From: Candidatus Panguiarchaeum symbiosum
GTDB lineage: Archaea; Asgardarchaeota; Njordarchaeia; Njordarchaeales; Panguiarchaeaceae
DNA length: 64,000 nucleotides
Assembly (NCBI GenBank): GCA_024720975.1
Contig: JANJXX010000002.1
Span: 48,763-112,762 of the forward strand
Direction of reading: 5' to 3'
Numbering within the stretch: the stretch's first letter is position 1; every line of letters starts with the position of its first letter. Below, in pieces: positions 50,795 through 58,760 of the stretch. A model generated the notes under the pieces. That model had not been told where the DNA came from and did not search any database. It was given only the letters and a program-made list of their open reading frames with translations. The position numbers were made by a program, and so were the translations under genes.

Positions 50795-51424
50795 TTACTC
50801 CTCAGCAACTATCCTGTAGTATATTTCTTCACCACTGGGAATAAGTCTTTTGAGGATTTTGTATATTTCCTGGCCAGCATCTTCACCATATTTTTGGATA
50901 AGCTCCTCTAAGGCAGGCACAGACCTTCTAATTTCTATAATTTGCCCAGGCTTAGCTTTAAGTATACGGACTGCAGGATCGTTAACTAAAATTTTCGGGA
51001 ATGTTCTATAAGCTAGTTGGTAGTCACCACCAGCGTATTTTTCAACTACTTTTTTAGCTTCTTCCGGAGGTAGAACTCGATGCTGAGGAACAAGCCAATG
51101 GTCAAATATGTATATGAGGGGCTGTTTGATATCAATCACTTCGATACCATAAGATTCTGCTTCCTTTTTAGCTTGGGATGTGGCCTCACGTATGGTAGCA
51201 ATAAGTCCCTGATCGCAGTTATTTTCCTCCATAGCCTTTTTTACTCTTCTTACGTGTTGTACACTCAGCTTCCTGTTGATTAGGTATACATATACCCTAG
51301 AATTTCCCTTCTGGAAAATAGCCTCAACAGAATCTTTTTTAGAAACCAACAGGGAGGCTAATGTAAATCCCCGACCTTTTTCCAGAATCTTTTTAACTTC
51401 AGTCCATAGTTTTTCTACGGACAT
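50795..51424 (-). CDS. rpoH: RNA polymerase subunit Rpb5 (RpoH) with eukaryote-sized N-terminal domain
   Basis: A 209-residue protein; archaeal RpoH is normally about 75-85 residues. The C-terminal assembly domain begins at DHWLVPQHRVL (108-118) and has FPKILVNDPAVRILKAKPGQIIEIRR (142-167) and SGEEIYYRIV at the end. Before it, residues 1-105 run in parallel with the jaw domain of eukaryotic RPB5, e.g. RVYVYLINRKLSVQHVRRV then KAMEENNCDQGLIATI, compared with the eukaryotic EEPKVGIKTIKVY..RMQEENITRALIVV. About 26 extra residues (171-196) sit inside the assembly domain. It lies between eS1 and Spt4. Confidence 0.9.
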   Translation of the reverse strand: MSVEKLWTEVKKILEKGRGFTLASLLVSKKDSVEAIFQKGNSRVYVYLINRKLSVQHVRRVKKAMEENNCDQGLIATIREATSQAKKEAESYGIEVIDIKQPLIYIFDHWLVPQHRVLPPEEAKKVVEKYAGGDYQLAYRTFPKILVNDPAVRILKAKPGQIIEIRRSVPALEELIQKYGEDAGQEIYKILKRLIPSGEEIYYRIVAEE

Positions 51425-51442
51425 AAGATGCCAGCCTTTGGC

Positions 51443-52144
51443 TTATCGCAAACGCACAGCTTCGGCTATTTTGTCGAGTATTTTTGAAATGTCTCCTTCG
51501 ATGCGAGCAGAAATTTCAGCGTAAGGCGTTAGACTTGATTCGTCAAATGATTTATAAACTATAAAATCGCGAATCGGATATATTTTATGGATCAATGAAA
51601 GAATTTCTCTATGAAATGCCTTTCTGATAACCAAATTCCAAAGAAAATGCTGTGCATCAAATTCCTTTGCCTTTTCGTTAATGTACGAGTTCATTAACTT
51701 TCTGATAGCCCTACGTTGATTAAAATGCGCCCGCTTAGATGTCATGGCAATTACGGAGACTTTAACTCTGTGATTATCTTTAGTAATGACCCTTGTTACG
51801 ATCTCACATCTACTTCTTCTTCTACGAACTATCGTAGAAATTACCTCACGAGGATAGCAGTGTCCAATAAACGCAGCGTGAGCACCCGAGGACGTAACTT
51901 TGTTGATGCGAAATAGTAGATCCATCAGCTGATCTTCGTACGTTGAGACATAGCCTACAGCCTTTATTCTTACAACTCTATTAATAAGATCTTTTGGGTC
52001 TACTGTCAAAACCTTTACAAATGGTTCCTTTCCTAAAAATTCAGGCGGGTACACCGGAACCCAATAGAACGCTCGCTTCCTAACTATGCGTGGTCGTGCG
52101 CTCAAAATATTCCACCTATTTGGTGTTAGTACATTAAGATTCAT
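51443..52144 (-). CDS. rps1e: Ribosomal protein eS1 (S3Ae)
   Basis: A 233-residue protein matching archaeal S3Ae: AFYWVPVYPPEFLGKEPF, GAHAAFIGHCYPREVISTIVRRRRSR split by one residue, VITKDNHRVKVSVIAMTSKRAH, and SLIHKIYPIRDFIVYK. It is first of the operon eS1-Rpb5-Spt4. Length is slightly above the usual ~195-210. Confidence 0.92.
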   Translation of the reverse strand: MNLNVLTPNRWNILSARPRIVRKRAFYWVPVYPPEFLGKEPFVKVLTVDPKDLINRVVRIKAVGYVSTYEDQLMDLLFRINKVTSSGAHAAFIGHCYPREVISTIVRRRRSRCEIVTRVITKDNHRVKVSVIAMTSKRAHFNQRRAIRKLMNSYINEKAKEFDAQHFLWNLVIRKAFHREILSLIHKIYPIRDFIVYKSFDESSLTPYAEISARIEGDISKILDKIAEAVRLR

Positions 52145-52260
52145 GGACTATTAGCAAATTAAAAATCAAAAATAACTTATACCTTAAGGGGGCGAAATCG
52201 AGATTGCAATAATATCTGTAAGAATCACCAATATGGCTAAAAAATACTTGGTACAATAAA

Positions 52261-52280
52261 ATAATCTCGGATAATCTCGG
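52261..52280 (+). repeat. Tandem 10-nt duplication at tRNA-Arg 5' end
   Basis: ATAATCTCGG occurs twice in direct succession immediately before and into the first bases of the tRNA. It is probably a local duplication; no other copy was noticed. Confidence 0.5.
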
Positions 52281-52354
52281 GCCCGTGGTGTAGTCAGGAT
52301 TAGCACGCGGGCTTGCGGAGCCTGTAGTCGCGGGTTCAAGTCCCGCCGGGCCCA
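52279..52354 (+). tRNA. tRNA-Arg (GCG)
   Basis: Acceptor GGGCCCG/CGGGCCC with discriminator A. Anticodon stem CGGGC/GCCTG with loop TTGCGGA, anticodon GCG. Variable loop 5 nt (TAGTC), T arm GCGGG-TTCAAGT-CCCGC. No intron and no encoded CCA. Confidence 0.96.
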
Positions 52355-52430
52355 TAGAATTTTACTTAACACCTAAAATGTTCACGCCGCCTCTAGCACG
52401 GAGAATTTAATTTCTCTAGATGATGATTCG

Positions 52431-52943
52431 TTACTGCTCAAGGGCTTCTAGCTCCGAGGTGATAGCTCTATATTTGCGCACAATCAGAAAGATCCCAAGT
52501 GAGCAGAATGCGAGTGGAATATGATATAGAAAGATGGTAATTCTGTAGAATAGAGCGCCTAAAAATTCTTGCGGATTGTGCACAATTAAGAAACCGGGCG
52601 ACGATAAAGAAAACGTCGCAGTGAAATCACCGACGGTTATTAATAATAAAACGAATGCTATTAGACCTAAGTAGTGCAGCACTGCTTCAGATTTTCTCTC
52701 AGACGTTACGGCCGTTAGAATTAAACTGAAGATTATTAGTGCTAGATTCCTTATCGTTGAAGAATTTATGGACACGCTGGTCTTGAGATACTCTGGAGCA
52801 AAAAATAATGCATACAGTGTATCCTTAAACGATGGATAAGAATGCATACTATATTCTAGAAGCGGTACTATTATACACATAATCGCGTCAATAGTGCTGA
52901 TTATCAGAAGAATGAGAATTACTCTGGATAAGCCTCTCAACAC
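52431..52943 (-). CDS. Four-helix membrane protein
   Basis: A 170-residue protein with four predicted membrane segments: about 7-27 (VILILLIISTIDAIMCIIVPL), 66-82, 89-110 (YLGLIAFVLLLITVGDF) and 135-153 (IFLYHIPLAFCSLGIFLIV). A loop after the first helix carries an NSST sequon. No family recognised. It follows the TPR-protein gene by 1 nt, so the two are co-transcribed. Confidence 0.6.
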   Translation of the reverse strand: MLRGLSRVILILLIISTIDAIMCIIVPLLEYSMHSYPSFKDTLYALFFAPEYLKTSVSINSSTIRNLALIIFSLILTAVTSERKSEAVLHYLGLIAFVLLLITVGDFTATFSLSSPGFLIVHNPQEFLGALFYRITIFLYHIPLAFCSLGIFLIVRKYRAITSELEALEQ

Positions 52944-52944
52944 T

Positions 52945-54012
52945 TTAACTACCTATGCATCGCTTAAGTACATTAGCATAAATACGCACTAGTTCATTTG
53001 GATAAAGCATATAAGCTTTCCATATAGAATCGAAGGCCGCTCGGAAGTTCCCTTTGGCTATATAGCATTCAGATAATCCGAATAACGCCAACAGCTTTAT
53101 TTTTTTATCACGGACTTGAATTAGCGCTCTAAACGCCAGGGAGGCCTCATCATATGACCCTATGTTAAGTAGAATTGCTCCTCTAAGCAACCTAGCGATA
53201 GGATCTTGGCGTATTAGTAATGCTTGTTTTACATACTCTAAAGCAAGCTTGAACTCTCCATAGAGGGCGTATATCTGGGAGATATTTATTAGAGCCTCAA
53301 ACTTATCTTTCATATCCCCAGCCAAAGCTACTGCTTTTGTGAATAGTCCAAGAGCTACAGTGGGTTTATTAAGAAAGAAGAGCACTTTACCTTTAGCTGT
53401 TAATAAGTTATAATCATTTTCCCCAGTGGAGTATTGCCTTAATTTTATCAGCGCTTCCTTAGCAAACGGTGTTTGGGCCATCAGAGCTATCAGATATGAT
53501 ACTAATTCCTGCCTAATAACTGGATCTAATCCACTAAGTCTATCATTCCTGAGAAGTTTGGTTATGAGAGCTAATGCAAACTTAGAGAAAGGCTCTTCTT
53601 TCAAGTAGTCTTGCACTATTTGTCTGCGCAAGTTTGTAACTCTCTGCTCACTCAAAAGCTCGTACCAGCTGCCTATCTTATGAGCTAGCGTCGAAACAGG
53701 CGATATAATAAGTATTTTGGTCCTAATTCTGCGTAAGGTATCTAAGATTTTAGTAAAATCATTGACGAGAATACTGGCCACAAGTCTGTATTCGAGAATC
53801 TTGACATTGTTCTCATCGTATATGTCTAACTGATCTTCAAGAAACCTCTCAGAAACGCTTATAATTCCTTCATAATCTCTTTTGAGTAGCTTTATAGCAA
53901 GTAGATTCAAGACGCTATCTTTTTCCAATGTAGGCACAGTATCTGTCACTTTTTTCTCTGCTGAATCTAAGTCTCCTTGAAGTAAGTCAAGGAGCCAGTC
54001 AAGCTTTTGCAT
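52945..54012 (-). CDS. TPR-repeat protein
   Basis: A 355-residue all-helical protein. From about residue 205 on, tetratricopeptide repeats are clear: KGKVLFFLNKPTVALGLFTKAV, INISQIYALYGEFKLALEYVKQAL, RGAILLNIGSYDEASLAFRALI and FGLSECYIAKGNFRAAFDSIWKA each give the 34-residue A/B helix pattern. The first half is helical with weaker repeats. It should be a protein-protein scaffold. The partner may be the membrane protein encoded next to it. Confidence 0.82.
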   Translation of the reverse strand: MQKLDWLLDLLQGDLDSAEKKVTDTVPTLEKDSVLNLLAIKLLKRDYEGIISVSERFLEDQLDIYDENNVKILEYRLVASILVNDFTKILDTLRRIRTKILIISPVSTLAHKIGSWYELLSEQRVTNLRRQIVQDYLKEEPFSKFALALITKLLRNDRLSGLDPVIRQELVSYLIALMAQTPFAKEALIKLRQYSTGENDYNLLTAKGKVLFFLNKPTVALGLFTKAVALAGDMKDKFEALINISQIYALYGEFKLALEYVKQALLIRQDPIARLLRGAILLNIGSYDEASLAFRALIQVRDKKIKLLALFGLSECYIAKGNFRAAFDSIWKAYMLYPNELVRIYANVLKRCIGS

Positions 54013-54097
54013 AGTAAAACCCTTGATAATAAAAGACGATACTGATATTAAGTGTTTTGTAGCCTAATGACAGTTCTTAGCTTTGAGGGAAATTAAT

Positions 54098-55399
54098 ATG
54101 GTATACATCAAAGATGATATAGAGTCACTGGATGAAAAGATTGACGAAGAAGTAAGAGTTTGCGGTTGGATTATTAGAAAGAGATCCGTCGGGAAAATTC
54201 TATTCTGGAGAGTCCTTGATTCCACAGGAGAAGTGCAAGTGATCTTCAAGAAGGATGAAGTTCCAGACGAGCTATTTGAAACCGCGCAGAGAGCTACATT
54301 ACTTAGCGCCGTAGAAGTTAAGGGCATTGTTAGACGAGCCCAAACTAAGGGCGGGAAGGAAATTGTTCCTAAGGAAGTTATAGTAACGCCCTCGGATCCT
54401 ATATTACCAATAGATCCCCTAAACAGAACTAGCACCTTGGCTCAAAGACTTAACTATCGCGCACTTGATCTGCGCGATCCCAAGGTGAGCGCAATCTTCA
54501 AAATCCGATCAATGATCGCTCAGGCATTTCGTGAGTATTTTACATCTCAGGGATTCGTGGAGATACATACGCCCGCCATAAGCGTATACTCTGCTGAAGG
54601 AGGGGCCGATGTTTTTGAGGTTAAGTATTTTGACAAGAATGCATATCTTCGACAGTCACCACAACTGTACAAGCAACTTGCCGTGGCAGGTTTGGAGAAA
54701 GTCTTTGAGATAGGACCTGCATTTCGTGCGGAAAAACATTGGACAATAAGACATCTTTGCGAGTTCACTTCAATGGATATAGAGGTCGCGTGGATAAATG
54801 ATATTCAACCACTTCTGGAGTTTGCTGAAAATGCGATCAGATACATATTTGGGAAGTTAAATGAAAATGGAAGGAGGTACTTTGAAATTCTTGGTGTTGA
54901 GCCACCCAAAGTCCCTGAAAAACCCTTCCCAAAAATTACTTGGGAAGAAGCAATGAAATTCATAAAGGAGCGCGGAATCGCTGTGGAGGGAAAGGACTTA
55001 CCCCCAGCTGGCGAGAGAGTACTCTACGAGTACTCGAAAGATCATTATGATTGCGAATTCATATGGATTGTTGACTGGCCATTTGAGGTAAGACCATTCT
55101 ATGCAATGAAGTATCCTAATTCTGAACTCACGCAAAGTATGGATTTGCTGTACCGCGGATTAGAGATACTTACTGGAGGAAAACGCGAACATAGATATGA
55201 GATACTAAGAGCACAAATGCTTCAAAAGAATCTCCGACCGGAATTTTTCGGATATTATCTGGAAGCATTTAAATACGGTTTTCCTCCTCATGGAGGCTGG
55301 GCAATAGGACTAGATAGAATCACAATGCAAATTCTAAATTTAGGTAATATCAGGGAGTGTACGCTATTTCCAAGAGATCCTGAGCGCCTAGAACCCTAA
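54098..55399 (+). CDS. aspS: Aspartyl-tRNA synthetase (archaeal type)
   Basis: A class II synthetase of about 433 residues without the bacterial insertion domain. N-terminal OB anticodon-binding domain (1-105: EVRVCGWIIRKRSVGKILFWRV, split), then motif 1 FVEIHTPAIS, SAEGGADVFEVKYF, RQSPQLYKQLAVAG, motif 2 FEIGPAFRAEKHWT, and motif 3 GGWAIGLDRITM. The ATG at 54098 with GAGG upstream is preferred to the earlier TTG at 54083. Because GatE (58761) is also here, transamidation is used at least for Gln. Confidence 0.96.
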   Translation: MVYIKDDIESLDEKIDEEVRVCGWIIRKRSVGKILFWRVLDSTGEVQVIFKKDEVPDELFETAQRATLLSAVEVKGIVRRAQTKGGKEIVPKEVIVTPSDPILPIDPLNRTSTLAQRLNYRALDLRDPKVSAIFKIRSMIAQAFREYFTSQGFVEIHTPAISVYSAEGGADVFEVKYFDKNAYLRQSPQLYKQLAVAGLEKVFEIGPAFRAEKHWTIRHLCEFTSMDIEVAWINDIQPLLEFAENAIRYIFGKLNENGRRYFEILGVEPPKVPEKPFPKITWEEAMKFIKERGIAVEGKDLPPAGERVLYEYSKDHYDCEFIWIVDWPFEVRPFYAMKYPNSELTQSMDLLYRGLEILTGGKREHRYEILRAQMLQKNLRPEFFGYYLEAFKYGFPPHGGWAIGLDRITMQILNLGNIRECTLFPRDPERLEP

Positions 55400-55535
55400 T
55401 TTTATGCTACATTATTTGAGACTCAGATCCTTGAAAATTGAGACTAACTTTTAACTAGCTTTATCTTAAATACTTACAAATAACCTGCCAGAAACCTTTA
55501 TTTGGGTGAAGTTAGCTTTCTAAAGTGATATCCAT

Positions 55536-56162
55536 ATGTTTTACCTCGTAAAAGCAGAAATAACAACTCCGATAGCCCCCGATCAGATAGATCCGGAGAA
55601 GGACATAAATGATGTTGCTCTAGGGATAGTAAGAGAAGCCTTAGAGGGGACCGTTCATCCAGATTTTGGATATATAATTGCCATCCTTAATGGTAGAACT
55701 AAGACTTTCGGGTACATTACAACTCAGACTCCATCGATATTCTTTAAAGTCTACGTTGAAATGCTTGTATTTAAACCTGAGAATAACGAGGTCGTCGAGG
55801 GGTCCGTTGAAAACGCCATAGAAACCGGCGTCTTCGTTAATCTGGGTTTCCAGGATGCATTTATTTCAATAAATGCGCTCGGACAAGACCACTTTGTATA
55901 TGATATAAGAACCGGTGAGCTTCAAGGCACACGAACTCAAATAACTATTAGACGCGGGGATTGGATCCGAGGAAAGCTTCTACCTGCAGCTACTAGCATA
56001 ATTGTAGCAGAGGGGGCACGATGGTCGAAAACAAGAATAACTGTGAGAACCCCTATAAGATTAGATAGAGTGACTGGAGAGCTAAGAATCCGAATGAGTA
56101 GTCGCGAACCTGGTCTGGGATTGCTTAAGGTAATATTTAGGAATAAAGTAGAGTCCACTTAG
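55536..56162 (+). CDS. rpoE1: DNA-directed RNA polymerase subunit E' (Rpb7)
   Basis: A 208-residue stalk subunit, partner of RpoF at 1951. The N-terminal RNP-like tip has KAEITTPIAPDQI; the S1 domain contains VYVEMLVFKPENNEVVEGSVENAIETGVFVNLG (split) and DAFISIN, with DHFVYD and the C-terminal KTRITVRTPIRL. Archaeal RpoE is often followed by Spt4; here Spt4 is next to Rpb5 instead. About 20 residues longer than usual. Confidence 0.93.
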   Translation: MFYLVKAEITTPIAPDQIDPEKDINDVALGIVREALEGTVHPDFGYIIAILNGRTKTFGYITTQTPSIFFKVYVEMLVFKPENNEVVEGSVENAIETGVFVNLGFQDAFISINALGQDHFVYDIRTGELQGTRTQITIRRGDWIRGKLLPAATSIIVAEGARWSKTRITVRTPIRLDRVTGELRIRMSSREPGLGLLKVIFRNKVEST

Positions 56163-56212
56163 TTGGGTTCCAAGTACTATCATAGTACACATATCATAAA
56201 TTTTAACATGAA

Positions 56213-57247
56213 TCAGAGAACTTGTAGGTCGATACAGTAAATATATCTCCTAGGGGAAACCTCCTCGATGACCCTGCTGGATAAGTTAATAATTTTCCTA
56301 TCGTGTGATTGAACAATATCCTCAATTCTATGTACTAAACTTTCAAGCTCATCAACTCTTGAGAACACATAGACATGTATAAATCCATATGATCTAAGAA
56401 CACTTATTGCTGAATCAATGAACTCTATAGAACGCTCCGGATAATTCATTATTATTCTGCTTGCCTCGTATCCCACCTCTGCGATTTTAAGTCGAGCATC
56501 GCCTTCTAGGATTGATATGCTCACTTTATTCAGCTTAGAATTTAATTTCATGAATTCTACAGCATGTTTGTTTATATCAATAGCACAAACTTGAGCGCCG
56601 GATAATTTCTTGATGAGTATAGCAAAGGGGCCGACGCCCGCAAACATATCAACAACGAATTCGTCCCTTTCAACTCGCTCGGCAATTACCAGTCTTTCAT
56701 TACTTAATCGAGGATTGAAGAAAACTTTTGAGATATCGAGAGAAAACCAACATCCATTCTCGCGGTGCACAGTAAATGTATCCCCCCATCCAGCCAACTT
56801 GTGCCAAGAGGCAACTCTTTGGATCCCGTTGAACTTCTCCGCTTTGAGAAAAACTGCTCTGACACCAAAATTTTTAAGTAAAACCTTCCCGATTTCATAT
56901 TCACGTCCCTGTGCAGCCTCTGGAAGTTTATTTACCAATAGAATGTCCCCTACAAGAGTTGCACTTTTAGGAATAGGGACTCCTACACTCTTCTCAAGTT
57001 TTTTAAGGCTTATGATTTGCTTTCTCTTCGGGAAAATATCTGGAAGCATCCACGTAATTTCGGCGTTTAATTCTTGTTTGATAAAATCAACAACGTTTCT
57101 CCCAGGGGATTCCCTAAGCGGAATGTAGACTTTATACTCAGAGAATGCTGGTTTAAGCGTTTTATGAGAGTATTTAGCCAAAGTTGCGAGAGCTTTGTTG
57201 AGGTTTTCAATTGGTAGTATTACCACCTCAACTACATTTTCAGGCAT
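56213..57247 (-). CDS. trm5: tRNA (guanine-37-N1) methyltransferase Trm5
   Basis: Trm5 methylates G37 next to the anticodon. The SAM site is FVVDMFAGVGPFAILIAK-like (VDMFAGVGPFAILIKK), preceded by VFFNPRLSNERL and followed by AIDINKHAVEFMKLN and IIMNYPERS, the 'NxPxxS' substrate motif. The N-terminal D1/D2 part covers about 1-170. About 344 residues. The ATG at 57247 is chosen: GGAG lies 6 nt upstream. The longer start at 57292 has no ribosome site. Confidence 0.94.
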   Translation of the reverse strand: MPENVVEVVILPIENLNKALATLAKYSHKTLKPAFSEYKVYIPLRESPGRNVVDFIKQELNAEITWMLPDIFPKRKQIISLKKLEKSVGVPIPKSATLVGDILLVNKLPEAAQGREYEIGKVLLKNFGVRAVFLKAEKFNGIQRVASWHKLAGWGDTFTVHRENGCWFSLDISKVFFNPRLSNERLVIAERVERDEFVVDMFAGVGPFAILIKKLSGAQVCAIDINKHAVEFMKLNSKLNKVSISILEGDARLKIAEVGYEASRIIMNYPERSIEFIDSAISVLRSYGFIHVYVFSRVDELESLVHRIEDIVQSHDRKIINLSSRVIEEVSPRRYIYCIDLQVL

Positions 57248-57342
57248 AATAGACTCCCGTTCAAAAGTTATTAACATTATAGATTCTATCAAGTAGTATC
57301 ATTTTTACATCGCATTACTGAAAACTGGCAGGTGCAACTTCG

Positions 57343-58722
57343 TTGGACAAGCTCTTCGGAACGTCTGGCATCCGCGGATCAATGAGCGAGATTACTCCGG
57401 AATTCAGTGCCAAGCTGGGTTTATGTGCTGCCGCTTTCTATGATCGGGGTTCAACTGTAATTGTTGCTCGCGACCATAGACCTCATGCTCAAATTGTTGA
57501 AATGGCTTTAATTAGTGGCTTAATAGCAGGAGGCGTCAATGTTCTAGAGTCAGGAGTATCTCCAACACCAGCGGTTTTGTGGGCAATTAAAGAGTTCAAA
57601 GCAGACGGCGCTATTGTTGTTACAGGTTCTCATACACCCCCTGAAATCGTTGGAATACTGTTCTTCAAAAATGATACATCGGAGCTTGACAGAGACGAAG
57701 AAAAGACATTTGAGGAAATGTTCCTCAGCGAGAGATACACACAGGTGCCATGGAATGAAGTTGGAGACTTTGAATACGTTGATGTTAGAGAAATATACAT
57801 TGAAAGAGTCCTTGGTAGTATTAAATCCGAGCACATATGCGATTCAAGAGTTGTGATAGACCCAGGTAACGGCGCTGCTTCAGGAATTCTAAAGGAAATA
57901 GTCGAACTTGCAGGTGCAGACGTTATAGCTATAAACGATACCCTCGATCCACGATTTCCAAAGCGTGATCCATTTCCTCGCCCTGAAAATTTAGCAAAAT
58001 TGGGTGCATTAGTCAAGTCTACAAACGCTGATTTGGGCGTCGCAACTGATGGTGATGGCGACCGCGCAATATTTGCCGGTGATGACGGAAGAGTTTACTG
58101 GGGAGATATTTCCAGTGCTATGTTTGCCATTGACGGGATAAAGAACAGAAACATTAATAGCATTGTTGTCACAATAAATACTAGTAGCATCGTCGAAATC
58201 GTCGCAAGAAAGTTTGGAGGTAAAGTACACTATTGTGATGTGGGTCCTCCATCCATAGCCTCTAAAATGAAGGAGACTGCATCTGGATTGGGTCTTGAAG
58301 AATCGGGCAAGTACATATGGTCAGACTGCATCTTCTACGGCGATGCTGCACTATCTACTCTTCGTATGCTAGAGTTTTTAAAGAGAACTAACAAATCGTT
58401 CTCTGACATTGTTCAGGAACTTCCTAAGCGCTATTTGATGAAAATTGCTATTGATTGCCCCAATGAAATAAAAAGTATCATTACTAGAGAGCTAGAAGAG
58501 CGCATTGGCCGCCTCGAAATTAAGCCGATTCGTCAATTAATAAAAATTCATAATGGGTTTAAGGTTATATTCTGTGATGATTCATGGCTTCTCTTTAGAC
58601 CATCAGGAACAGAACCAAAATATAGAATACATAGCGAAAGTTCAGATGAAGAAGATTCTAAATCGCTTATCTCACTTGGGTTTGAATTGGTTAGCAATAT
58701 TATCAAACGTCATATAGGTTAG
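57343..58722 (+). CDS. glmM: Phosphoglucosamine mutase-like enzyme (GlmM family)
   Basis: A 459-residue phosphohexomutase starting at a TTG with GGTG upstream. Marks are LFGTSGIRG, the phosphoserine loop VVTGSHTPPEIVGI, metal loop TDGDGDRAIF, the sugar loop LEESGKYIWSD, and FRPSGTEPKYRIHSE. Archaeal enzymes of this branch interconvert glucosamine 6- and 1-phosphate or other hexose phosphates. Two mutases in one window (see 4970) suggest separate substrates for UDP-GlcNAc-type and mannose/glucose sugars, both relevant to N-glycans. Confidence 0.9.
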   Translation: MDKLFGTSGIRGSMSEITPEFSAKLGLCAAAFYDRGSTVIVARDHRPHAQIVEMALISGLIAGGVNVLESGVSPTPAVLWAIKEFKADGAIVVTGSHTPPEIVGILFFKNDTSELDRDEEKTFEEMFLSERYTQVPWNEVGDFEYVDVREIYIERVLGSIKSEHICDSRVVIDPGNGAASGILKEIVELAGADVIAINDTLDPRFPKRDPFPRPENLAKLGALVKSTNADLGVATDGDGDRAIFAGDDGRVYWGDISSAMFAIDGIKNRNINSIVVTINTSSIVEIVARKFGGKVHYCDVGPPSIASKMKETASGLGLEESGKYIWSDCIFYGDAALSTLRMLEFLKRTNKSFSDIVQELPKRYLMKIAIDCPNEIKSIITRELEERIGRLEIKPIRQLIKIHNGFKVIFCDDSWLLFRPSGTEPKYRIHSESSDEEDSKSLISLGFELVSNIIKRHIG

Positions 58723-58760
58723 TTAAAAATAAGCAGAAGTGTGTCTGGCGTAAGAAGTTT

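Noticed and set aside
52134..52372. Minus-strand open frames reading 'GPAGLEPATTGSASPRA' and 'RRDLNPRLQAPQA'
   Set aside because: These are the well-known false translations of a tRNA gene (tRNA-Arg at 52279-52354).
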